Source: Gammaproteobacteria bacterium (GTDB taxonomy: Bacteria > Pseudomonadota > Gammaproteobacteria > GRL18). From it: 5,451 bases of DNA. Below the pieces are notes generated by a model. That model saw only the letters and a list, made by a program, of their open reading frames with translations, ran no database searches and was not told the origin of the DNA. The translations under genes and the position numbers were made by a program. Location: the NCBI GenBank assembly GCA_030632625.1, contig DAOVUK010000260.1, forward strand, positions 1 to 5,451. The letters run 5' to 3'. Below, piece after piece: positions 1 through 5,451 of this stretch. How positions within the stretch are numbered: the stretch's first letter is position 1; every line of letters begins with the position of its first letter.

Positions 1-72
1 GCGCGTCCCCGGCAAGGTGAACTACCCCTCACCAACTTCTGAATGTAAGCACCACTTTCGAGCGCCACCCCA
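1..72 (-). mobile_element. GC-rich segment resembling an IS200/IS605-type right end (remnant)
   Basis: Bases 1-70 are about 60% G+C against an A/T-rich spacer from base 72 onward. On the minus strand the segment begins GGGGTGGCGCTCGAAAG, runs through GAAGTTGGTGAGGGG and reaches GTAGTTCACC at 25-16. A G-rich run followed by GTAGTTCAC recalls the right ends of TnpB-carrying IS200/IS605-family elements; this is from memory and unverified. GGTGA/TCACC (16-20 and 29-33) forms a small inverted repeat at that point. No transposase or TnpB fragment is visible, and only about 80 bases separate it from purH, so at most this is a solo end, a small non-autonomous element, or the edge of something outside the window. 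Confidence 0.25.
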
Positions 73-153
73 TTCTTTTTTCTTTATCAAAATTGCCGCT
101 AAGGTAGTGAAGCAGTTATTTTAATAAGTACACATTTCTGTGAAGAACCTTAT

Positions 154-1725
154 TTAGTGACGGAAATGACGCATGCCGGTGAAGACCATGGCAATACCGT
201 GCTCATCGGCCGCATCAATGACTTCCTGATCACGCATAGAGCCGCCGGGCTGGATAACAGCAGTAATACCCGCCTCTGCAGCAGCATCCAGGCCATCGCG
301 GAAGGGGAAAAATGCATCGGAAGCCATTACTGAACCTGGAACCACCAGATTTTCATCAGCCGCTTTAATTCCAGCAACTTTTGCCGAGTAGACTCGACTC
401 ATTTGACCCGCACCAACACCGATGGTTTGTCTGTCTTTAGCGTAAACAATGGCATTTGATTTGACAAATTTGGCCACTTTCCAGGTAAAGATAAGATCCA
501 GCATCTGTTCCGCAGTGGGTACTATTTTTGTTACCACTTTCAGATCACTTTCAGTGATCATTCCCAGATCACGTTCCTGAACCAGCAGGCCACCATTAAC
601 ACGTTTATAATCCCAGGTTTGAGTCGGCACATCAGCCCACTGACCACAGGATAATACCCGGACATTTTTCTTTTCAGCAAGAATTTCTCTGGCTTCTTCA
701 TCCACTTGCGGAGCAATGATCACTTCGACAAATTGACGATCGATAATGGCTTTAGCTGTTTCAGCAGAAAGTGACTGGTTGAAAGCAATAATACCACCAA
801 AGGCTGAGGTCGGATCGGTCTGGAATGCTCTGTCATAGGCCTCTAACTGATTACTGCCAAGGGCAACACCACAGGGGTTAGCATGTTTGACAATAACACA
901 GGCAGGTGCTTCACTGAATTGTTTGACACATTCCAGTGCGGCATCGGTATCACCGATATTATTGTAAGAAAGCTCTTTACCCTGAAGTTGAGCAGCAGTG
1001 GCAATACAAGCATCCTGGGGAGCCGATTCAACATAAAATGCCGCATTTTGATGTGGATTTTCACCGTAGCGCATTTGCTGTGATTTATCAAACTGCAGGC
1101 TGAAGGTTTGCGGGAATATTGATTTGCTTTTATCTTCAACATTGATCGTACCCAGATAATTAGCAATATGACCATCATATTTAGCCGTATGTTCAAATGC
1201 TCTGACCGCGAGTTTAAAAAGTGTTTCTTTGGCGAGCTGCCCCTGTGAGGAACTCATTTCTGCAATGATATTATCATAATCATTCGGATTGACGACAATG
1301 GCAACGCTGTCATGGTTTTTTGCTGCTGCCCTTACCATCGTCGGCCCGCCAATATCGATATTCTCAATGGCAGTCTCCAGATCGCAGTCAGGATTGGCAA
1401 TAGTGGCTTCAAATGGATAGAGATTAACCACGACCATATCAATGGCGTCGATACCATGTTCCTGCATCACTTCATCGTCGATACCGCGTCTGCCCAGAAT
1501 TCCGCCATGCACTTTAGGGTGCAGCGTTTTCACTCTGCCAGCCATCATTTCCGGGAAGCCGGTGTAATCGGATACTTCGGTGACAGGGATGTCATTGTCC
1601 TGCAGCAATCTGGCAGTGCCGCCAGTTGATAAGATATTAACCTGCATCGCTGATAATGCTTGAGCAAACTCGACAATATTGTCTTTGTCTGAAACACTGA
1701 TAAGAGCTGTTTTAATTGTGGCCAT
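154..1725 (-). CDS. purH: Bifunctional AICAR formyltransferase / IMP cyclohydrolase (PurH)
   Basis: A complete 523-residue protein, close to the usual length of about 520-530. PurH catalyses the last two steps of de novo IMP synthesis in the cytosol: formylation of AICAR with 10-formyl-tetrahydrofolate, then ring closure of FAICAR. The N-terminal cyclohydrolase (MGS-like) domain covers roughly residues 1-145. It shows STGGTARLL (33-41), the [19 protein letters not shown] block with K66-T67, NLYPF (101-105), and [14 protein letters not shown] with K136. The C-terminal transformylase domain contains MRYGENPHQ (218-226) and the catalytic Lys-His pair K280-H281 in [10 protein letters not shown]. 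It ends in GMRHFRH, typical of the family. The ATG at 1723-1725 is preceded by GGAG at 1734-1737 with an 8-base spacer, which supports this start. It lies 189 bases after fis. purD, often the next gene, is not visible before the window edge. No broken or missing motif was seen. Confidence 0.98.
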   Translation of the reverse strand: MATIKTALISVSDKDNIVEFAQALSAMQVNILSTGGTARLLQDNDIPVTEVSDYTGFPEMMAGRVKTLHPKVHGGILGRRGIDDEVMQEHGIDAIDMVVVNLYPFEATIANPDCDLETAIENIDIGGPTMVRAAAKNHDSVAIVVNPNDYDNIIAEMSSSQGQLAKETLFKLAVRAFEHTAKYDGHIANYLGTINVEDKSKSIFPQTFSLQFDKSQQMRYGENPHQNAAFYVESAPQDACIATAAQLQGKELSYNNIGDTDAALECVKQFSEAPACVIVKHANPCGVALGSNQLEAYDRAFQTDPTSAFGGIIAFNQSLSAETAKAIIDRQFVEVIIAPQVDEEAREILAEKKNVRVLSCGQWADVPTQTWDYKRVNGGLLVQERDLGMITESDLKVVTKIVPTAEQMLDLIFTWKVAKFVKSNAIVYAKDRQTIGVGAGQMSRVYSAKVAGIKAADENLVVPGSVMASDAFFPFRDGLDAAAEAGITAVIQPGGSMRDQEVIDAADEHGIAMVFTGMRHFRH

Positions 1726-1780
1726 TCAGGGTACTCCAAAATTAGTTATTGTGACTTTTTATATAAAAGGGATTAGTAGC

Positions 1781-1809
1781 AGAATAATTGTTATCAGCAT
1801 TGAGTACAA
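1781..1809 (-). promoter_or_regulatory. Weak candidate promoter of purH
   Basis: On the minus strand TTGTAC (1809-1804) and TATTCT (1786-1781) are separated by 17 bases, about 55 bases before the purH ATG. Both boxes are only partial matches in an A/T-rich spacer where chance matches are common. I saw no palindrome resembling a PurR operator in the spacer. Confidence 0.2.
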
Positions 1810-1859
1810 TTAATTTTTCTAGGATTATGAGCTTAAAGTTATACAGAGGCAGGTATTGA

Positions 1860-1915
1860 ACTCTTGAAAAAGGCAGCATCAAAAATTTGATGTGTCAGCT
1901 TATGTTTCAAAGAGT
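1860..1915 (-). other. Nested inverted repeats at the fis 3' end
   Basis: An inner perfect inverted repeat, CATCAAA-TT-TTTGATG (1877-1892), sits within an outer one. The outer pair is ACTCTTTGAAA (1915-1905) with TTTCAAGAGT (1869-1860), with one bulged base. The structure begins at the last base of the fis stop codon. A short T5 run follows the inner stem after CTGCC, but the stem is A/T-rich, so terminator function is doubtful; a 3'-end stabilising stem-loop is equally possible. Confidence 0.35.
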
Positions 1916-2232
1916 CAGTCATTAATATTGTATTGCTTTAGTTTTTTTCGTAATGTACCGCGATTAATACCCAGCATTTGAGCTGCTTTACTTTGGTTGC
2001 CATTGGTATGCCCCAGTATGGTTTCAAGTAGAGGTGCTTCTACTTCAGCCAGAACCAGCTGGTACAGATCATCCACTGTATGCCCATCTAAATCGTTAAT
2101 GTAATTAGTGAGTACTGAGCGTACACAATCACGCAGTATCGCGTTATCTGTTGCACCAGTATTGTTTGACTCAAAGGATTCAGGTGGTTCTATTTCATTA
2201 ATATTGCTAAGAACATCGTGCACTATGGGCAT
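1915..2232 (-). CDS. fis: DNA-binding protein Fis (factor for inversion stimulation)
   Basis: A complete 105-residue protein; enterobacterial Fis has 98, and the extra residues are in the variable N-terminal arm. Fis is a homodimeric nucleoid protein that bends DNA, activates rRNA and tRNA promoters in fast growth and assists some recombinases. The core matches the family closely: [17 protein letters not shown] (54-70) is the dimerisation helix region with the kink proline P67. The C-terminal helix-turn-helix spans about 79-101 with [21 protein letters not shown]90, R91, T93, R95 and K96 match the DNA-contacting positions of the E. coli protein. The ATG follows an AGGT motif at 2241-2244 with 8 bases between, an acceptable ribosome-binding site. 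It lies downstream of dusB as in most Gammaproteobacteria. The 204-base gap is much wider than the short dusB-fis gap of enterics, so fis may have its own promoter. Confidence 0.97.
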   Translation of the reverse strand: MPIVHDVLSNINEIEPPESFESNNTGATDNAILRDCVRSVLTNYINDLDGHTVDDLYQLVLAEVEAPLLETILGHTNGNQSKAAQMLGINRGTLRKKLKQYNIND

Positions 2233-2290
2233 GGACTTTAACCTAAAATAATTATCGGTGAATATTTGTTATTATTACATAGTAACAGAC

Positions 2291-2321
2291 ATTATAGGCT
2301 TAATTAAAAAAAAATTTGTAA
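2291..2321 (-). promoter_or_regulatory. Candidate sigma-70 promoter of fis
   Basis: On the minus strand a perfect -10 box TATAAT lies at 2296-2291. A weak -35-like TTACAA lies at 2321-2316 with a 19-base spacer containing a T9 run. The predicted start near 2284 would give a leader of about 50 bases before the fis ATG. The -10 is strong, but the -35 is poor and the spacer long. Confidence 0.4.
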
Positions 2322-2436
2322 GACTTTTCTGTAAATTGATGCCGGTTTGCTATTAATTTACTTTTGTTCTAAATAAGTGTGCTTTAGTTGACGAATATCA
2401 GGAAAAACTCAAAAAAAATGGCTCTAAAACTTATCT

Positions 2437-3438
2437 TTAAGATCTGTCTTTTAAAAAAAATTCTGTCATTATAAATTGCTGATGAGCATTATCGATTTGA
2501 TTTATTTTTTTCCAGAATTGTGCGCCTCCCGGCAATGGTTTTATTATTGAGGCAAGGTGCTTTCTGGCAATTCTGACACCGTGTGACTTACCATAAAATG
2601 AATATAAATCATCCAGTAAACCCAGAATTATTTTGCTTTTTGCTGCTAATGAAGGTTCTGGTAAATGTTGCCCGGTAGCTAAAAAGTGATTAATGTCTGC
2701 AAATATCCAGGGTGACTGAACAGCTGCACGACCAATCATTATTGCATCAGCGCCGGTATATTCTAATACATATCGGGCCTTTTCTGCACTGTTTATATCA
2801 CCATTTGCAATGATGGGTATACTAACTTGTTGTTTCACGGCTTTTATCGTGTCATATTCGGCCTCGCCGCGATAGGCACAGGCGCGTGTTCGGCCATGAA
2901 TGGTGAGTGCCTGAATGCCGCTTGCTTCAGCAATTCTGGCAATGCTGAGTGCATTTTTATTATTCTTATCCCAGCCGGTTCGAATTTTTAAGGTCACGGG
3001 AACAGAAACTGACTGAACCACAGAAGATAAAATATCACCGACCAGTGATTCATTTTTTAACAGGGCAGAGCCAGCAGAAACATGGCAGACTTTTTTTGCC
3101 GGGCAACCCATATTGATATCAATAATATCGGCACCATTTTGCACATTAAATTGAGCTGCCTGTGCCATTTGCTGTGCTTCAGTACCTAAGATTTGTACGG
3201 CTATTGGTGCAGCTTCGCCCTTATGATCCAGGCGGGTACGGGTTTTAAGAGAATTTAAAAGTTCAGGTTTGGATGTGACCATTTCGGATGTGACCTGTGC
3301 AGCACCCAGTTGACGACATAATTGTCGAAATGGTCGATCCGAAATGCCTGCCATTGGCGCTAAAAAGACCGGCGGCATTGCTGAAGGAAGTGGTTTTGAT
3401 GTTTGCGGGGCGTAAAATTGCCAGGAACCAATTTTCAT
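2437..3438 (-). CDS. dusB: tRNA-dihydrouridine synthase B
   Basis: A complete 333-residue FMN-dependent enzyme that reduces uridine to dihydrouridine in the D-loop of tRNAs with NADPH. The TIM-barrel motifs come in order: APMAGISDRPFR (27-38), SEMV (51-54), INMGCPAKKV (108-117) with the catalytic cysteine C112, KIRTGWD (151-157), HGRTRAC (181-187), ANGDI (211-215) and IGRAA (235-239) for flavin phosphate binding. The last third (about 260-333) is the helical tRNA-binding domain, including GVRIARKH. The N-terminus MKIGSWQF aligns with the E. coli DusB start MRIGQYQL, so the start is secure. About 12 extra residues (PQTSKPLPSAMP region) precede the first FMN motif. The usual AAQGRPWIF block reads AAVQSPWIF, a mild divergence. 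No purine-rich ribosome-binding site is visible; a five-codon ORF overlaps the ATG instead. It is upstream of fis, the classic dusB-fis arrangement. Confidence 0.97.
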   Translation of the reverse strand: MKIGSWQFYAPQTSKPLPSAMPPVFLAPMAGISDRPFRQLCRQLGAAQVTSEMVTSKPELLNSLKTRTRLDHKGEAAPIAVQILGTEAQQMAQAAQFNVQNGADIIDINMGCPAKKVCHVSAGSALLKNESLVGDILSSVVQSVSVPVTLKIRTGWDKNNKNALSIARIAEASGIQALTIHGRTRACAYRGEAEYDTIKAVKQQVSIPIIANGDINSAEKARYVLEYTGADAIMIGRAAVQSPWIFADINHFLATGQHLPEPSLAAKSKIILGLLDDLYSFYGKSHGVRIARKHLASIIKPLPGGAQFWKKINQIDNAHQQFIMTEFFLKDRS

Positions 3439-3452
3439 AAGTGAGGGTTCAT
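3435..3452 (-). other. Five-codon ORF overlapping the dusB start codon
   Basis: ATG at 3450-3452 starts a frame reading MNPHL, whose TGA (3435-3437) overlaps the dusB ATG (3436-3438) as ATGA. dusB lacks a purine-rich ribosome-binding site, so stop-start coupling is conceivable. The mini-ORF itself also lacks a clear ribosome-binding site, so this remains weak. Confidence 0.2.
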
Positions 3453-3462
3453 AAATCAGTGT

Positions 3463-3522
3463 TTATTGTATTTTTTGATTCAGGCAGTTATTAATCACTT
3501 TTTGACGATGTTTAATCGCCAT
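3463..3522 (-). CDS. Possible 19-residue small ORF upstream of dusB
   Basis: An ATG at 3520-3522 opens a 19-codon frame encoding MAIKHRQKVINNCLNQKIQ, ended by TAA at 3463-3465. AGGA lies five bases upstream, a better ribosome-binding site than dusB itself has. The peptide is basic and has no membrane segment. I do not recognise it. It ends 24 bases before the dusB ATG, so it could be a leader ORF affecting dusB translation, or chance; a frame this short carries little weight by itself. Confidence 0.25.
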   Translation of the reverse strand: MAIKHRQKVINNCLNQKIQ

Positions 3523-3523
3523 G

Positions 3524-3588
3524 ATTATCCTGGAATGATCAGTGCATTGGACGTTCGTAATAGGTTTAACTGATTTTTCCAGGATTAT
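3524..3588 (-). other. Imperfect 20-bp hairpin starting at the DUF3426 stop codon
   Basis: On the minus strand the arm at 3588-3569 pairs with the arm at 3543-3524 over 17 of 20 positions. There is one A-A mismatch and a 2+2 internal loop. The paired blocks are ATCCTGGAA/TTCCAGGAT and ATCAGT/ACTGAT, around a 25-base loop. The first arm contains the DUF3426 stop codon. No T-run follows, so it is not a standard intrinsic terminator; it could be an RNA processing or stability element, or a weak attenuator. The second arm contains the AGGA ribosome-binding motif (3528-3531) of the small ORF that follows. Confidence 0.55.
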
Positions 3589-5451
3589 AGATAATTAAAT
3601 TGAAAACTGAGTAATGCGCCAGGGTCAGGATCAACAATTTTGAGATTTATTTCCTGGCTTTGATTGGTTTTCAAACCAAGAGCATACTGAATGCCGCCAG
3701 TCAGATATTCTTCAGGTGAAAATTTTCTACGGGCAATGACTTCACCCAAAGGGTTCGAAAAAGTGATTTCCAGTATTGGGTATCCCTGGGTATAGTTTGC
3801 TTTGTTTTTGAAGACTAAGCGGATCTCCAGGGCATTATTTACCTTGGGGTGTGAACGTACATCATGACTGACAGTGACAATCTTTCGAGGTGTTTTTGTT
3901 AGCGGCAATGCACAGTTTGTTATAGGGCATAGAGTTTCCAGAATAGGTCTGATACTCGGATCCTGGGCAAATTGAGTGCTGTTAACATGTAAATACTGGA
4001 CGCCAAGCAGCAGCAAAAGAGCAATTGTACCTGCTAACCAGCCCAGCATGGCTGCCGGACTGCCGCTGGAGGAATCGCTCTGAGTGAGAAATGAAGGAGC
4101 AACTTCTTCCTGAAGGTTTTCAGCTGGTGTTTTTGATGAGAACTCCTGGTCTTCTTCAAGCATTGATTCATCATCACTGGAAAAAACGCCAGTTCCTGAG
4201 TCAGGCGCGGAAAAGGAGCCATCAGCGAGTAAAGAGCCTTCAGCAAGCAAAGAGCCATCAGCAGGTAAGGAGCCAGCACGTAAGGAGCCAGCAGGTAAGG
4301 AGCCAGCAGGTAAGGAGCCGTCAGCAGGTAAGGAGCCGTCAGCAGGTAAGGAGCCATCAGCAGGTAAGGAGCCATCAGCAGGTAAGGAGCCATCAGCAGG
4401 TAAGGAGCCATCAGCTTGTAAAGAGCCGTCAGCCAGCAAAGAGTCATCAACAGCAGAGCTGCTAGTAGTTTGAGCATTATCGAGGAAACTACTTTCAAGC
4501 TGTTCCAATTCAGCCAATAGATCATCACCGCTGTCTAAATCGTCAAAATCATCTTCAAGACCAGAATATTCATCATCTAAAGAATTACTGCTCTGTGAAA
4601 GTGTTTTATTTATATCATCCAGTTCATCCAGAAGCTCATTGTTTGAAGCATTTTGCTCAGTATCATCCATAAGGCTATTAAGAATATCAATATCGCCCTC
4701 ATCAACGCTGCGGGGATTGTATTCGGTTATTGATGATACTTCATCCGGTTGATGAGCTTCAAAATTGACAATTTCAAGTTCATCTTCAAATTCTGCTGAT
4801 TGTTCATCGATGCTTAATGGTTTTTCTGAATCTACTGTTGCTTCATCAATATTTAATGATTCTTCAGGTTCTACTGCTGATTCATCAATATTTAATGACT
4901 CTTCAGGTTCTACTGCTGATTCATTAATATTTAATGATTCTTCAGAGTCTGATGACTTTTGGGAAAGGCGTGATGAGTCATAAGGAGTAGTTGATTTTCT
5001 GGCATTTTTTAATTCTGCGGTTGCTGCTGATAATGAGGCAGTAATACGCTCCATTTTTTCTTTAATATCAAAACTGGGAATAGACAGGCTTGAACTGTCA
5101 AAAAGAGATTTTTTTATGCTGGTGTCTTCAATGTCGCTGTTAAATTGATTTGTTTCAGGTTTATTGGCATCAGCATCCTGGTCTTGTGCAGTGTCAGCAT
5201 CTTCGGCTTGTTCAGTATCAGCATCTTCGGTTTGAGCTGTATCAGTATCTTCGGTTTGAGCTGTATCAGCATCTTCCGCTTGTACTGTATCAGTGTCTTC
5301 CGCTTGCATTGCATCAGAGCCATCAGCTTGTTTTATATCAAAGCCATCAGCTTGTGTTATATCAGAGCCATCAGCTTGTTTTATATCAGAGCCATCAGCT
5401 TGTGTTATATCAGAGCCATCAGCTTGTTTTATATCAGAGTTGTCATCAGGA
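3585..5451 (-). CDS. DUF3426 membrane protein with acidic tandem-repeat linker (5' end outside window)
   Basis: The frame is open to the window edge, so at least 621 residues are visible and the N-terminus is missing. The first in-window ATG (5307-5309) sits inside a repeat unit and is not a credible start. Counting from the first full codon, residues 2-97 are 8-residue repeats (ADGSDIKQ, AEDADTAQ), about 170-221 are 13-residue repeats (EESLNIDESAVEP), and about 337-416 are GSLPAD repeats. All lie in an Asp/Glu/Ser-rich, probably disordered region. A membrane helix at about 467-488 (MLGWLAGTIALLLLLGVQYL) precedes a C-terminal domain with CPITNC-ALP, a YPILEITFSNPLG strand pair and FSPEEYL, which I recognise as DUF3426. 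Family members usually begin with an MJ0042-type zinc ribbon, which would lie beyond base 5451. Inferred topology: repeats in the cytoplasm, DUF3426 domain in the periplasm, where C508 and C513 could form a disulfide. Function unknown. Position before dusB-fis agrees with the family assignment. Confidence 0.85.
   Translation of the reverse strand, partial: PDDNSDIKQADGSDITQADGSDIKQADGSDITQADGFDIKQADGSDAMQAEDTDTVQAEDADTAQTEDTDTAQTEDADTEQAEDADTAQDQDADANKPETNQFNSDIEDTSIKKSLFDSSSLSIPSFDIKEKMERITASLSAATAELKNARKSTTPYDSSRLSQKSSDSEESLNINESAVEPEESLNIDESAVEPEESLNIDEATVDSEKPLSIDEQSAEFEDELEIVNFEAHQPDEVSSITEYNPRSVDEGDIDILNSLMDDTEQNASNNELLDELDDINKTLSQSSNSLDDEYSGLEDDFDDLDSGDDLLAELEQLESSFLDNAQTTSSSAVDDSLLADGSLQADGSLPADGSLPADGSLPADGSLPADGSLPADGSLPAGSLPAGSLRAGSLPADGSLLAEGSLLADGSFSAPDSGTGVFSSDDESMLEEDQEFSSKTPAENLQEEVAPSFLTQSDSSSGSPAAMLGWLAGTIALLLLLGVQYLHVNSTQFAQDPSIRPILETLCPITNCALPLTKTPRKIVTVSHDVRSHPKVNNALEIRLVFKNKANYTQGYPILEITFSNPLGEVIARRKFSPEEYLTGGIQYALGLKTNQSQEINLKIVDPDPGALLSFQFNYL
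4203..4442 (-). repeat. 18/15-base tandem repeat array (GSLPAD hexapeptides)
   Basis: About thirteen in-frame units encode variants of GSLPAD. The six central 18-base units are nearly identical in DNA. Three consecutive units (about 4260-4306) are 15 bases long: they lack exactly the Asp codon and read GSLPA, GSLPA, GSLRA. The edges are degenerate (SLLAD, GSLQAD at one end; GSLLAE, GSLLAD, GSFSAP at the other), the usual pattern of an array expanded in its middle. It lies about 50 residues before the membrane helix. Confidence 0.93.
4788..4943 (-). repeat. 39-base tandem repeat array (four 13-residue units)
   Basis: Four in-frame 39-base units encode EESLNINESAVEP, EESLNIDESAVEP, EESLNIDEATVDS and EKPLSIDEQSAEF. 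The first two are almost identical in DNA and the last two have drifted. This array has a different period and sequence from the other two arrays in the same gene. It lies between an amphipathic segment (DIKEKMERITASLSAATAEL, possible coiled coil) and a second acidic stretch. Confidence 0.9.
5160..5447 (-). repeat. 24-base tandem repeat array (12 octapeptide units) in the DUF3426 gene
   Basis: Twelve consecutive 24-base units, in frame, encode octapeptides. Units 1-6 from the window edge read DDNSDIKQ, ADGSDITQ, ADGSDIKQ, ADGSDITQ, ADGFDIKQ, ADGSDAMQ. Units 7-12 read AEDTDTVQ, AEDADTAQ, TEDTDTAQ, TEDADTEQ, AEDADTAQ, DQDADANK. Units 2-5 are nearly identical in DNA and alternate Lys/Thr at position 7, giving a 48-base super-period. 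The array may continue past base 5451. The product is strongly acidic. Confidence 0.93.

Noticed and set aside
28..75. Small minus-strand ORF MGWRSKVVLTFRSW near the GC-rich segment
   Set aside because: Fourteen codons with no recognisable product; better explained as part of a structured element end than as a gene.
124..153. Terminator after purH (ATAAG/CTTAT with inner CACA-GAAA-TGTG)
   Set aside because: The stem is short and interrupted, and no T-run follows it.
883..1629. Plus-strand open frames opposite purH (883-1083 and 1312-1629), and the minus-strand frames 843-1196 and 1545-1739
   Set aside because: They overlap a fully conserved purH in other frames and resemble no family.
2405..2440. 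Intrinsic terminator after dusB (T8 run on the minus strand at 2418-2411)
   Set aside because: The run is not preceded by a stable stem; only a 4-bp A/T-rich pairing is possible.
4034..4528. Repetitive frames across the GSLPAD array (minus strand 4034-4528 with LLMAPYLL; plus strand 4091-4465 with QQVRSH)
   Set aside because: Any frame through an in-frame 18-base repeat is open and repetitive; these are shadows of the DUF3426 gene.
5307..5309. ATG inside ADGSDAMQ as start of the DUF3426 gene
   Set aside because: The repeats continue in frame upstream to the window edge, the codon is a variant residue within a repeat unit, and the family's N-terminal part would be missing.
4765..5323. Other frames over the 39-base and 24-base arrays (plus 4765-4983, minus 5114-5323)
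   Set aside because: Same reason: out-of-frame readings of tandem repeats with no independent start signal.
4203..5447. A CRISPR array or intergenic satellite
   Set aside because: The repeats are directly abutting without unique spacers, are all multiples of three, and stay in one long open frame.

Overview
The window reads as a piece of a gammaproteobacterial chromosome. All four protein genes lie on the minus strand, so transcription runs from base 5451 towards base 1. In that direction the order is a DUF3426 membrane protein (5' end outside the window), dusB, fis and purH. This neighbourhood (DUF3426 gene, dusB, fis, purH, often with prmA before and purD after) is characteristic of non-enteric Gammaproteobacteria. 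Base composition is moderately AT-rich, with A/T-rich spacers. No genus can be named from the sequence alone.

Layout along the minus strand. (1) 5451-3585: a DUF3426 protein open to the window edge. It has a long acidic cytoplasmic region built from three different tandem-repeat arrays (8-, 13- and 6-residue periods), one membrane helix and a C-terminal DUF3426 domain. (2) 3584-3439: a spacer with a large imperfect hairpin starting at the DUF3426 stop codon, a possible 19-codon small ORF, and a 5-codon ORF overlapping the dusB start. (3) 3438-2437: dusB, tRNA-dihydrouridine synthase B. (4) 2436-2233: an A/T-rich 204-base spacer with a consensus -10 box that could be a separate fis promoter. 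(5) 2232-1915: fis, the nucleoid protein. (6) 1914-1726: a spacer with nested inverted repeats just after the fis stop and a weak candidate promoter for purH. (7) 1725-154: purH, the bifunctional last enzyme of IMP synthesis. (8) 153-1: downstream sequence whose last ~70 bases are GC-rich and resemble the right end of an IS200/IS605-type element; no purD is visible before the edge.

The dusB-fis pairing links tRNA modification with a growth-phase DNA-bending regulator, and purH supplies purines; in such bacteria all are linked to fast growth. The three conserved enzymes and regulators are ordinary. The unusual material is the repeat architecture of the DUF3426 protein, the structured DUF3426-dusB spacer, and the foreign-looking segment at bases 1-72. 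I saw no tRNA, rRNA, CRISPR array or complete mobile element, and no convincing gene on the plus strand.
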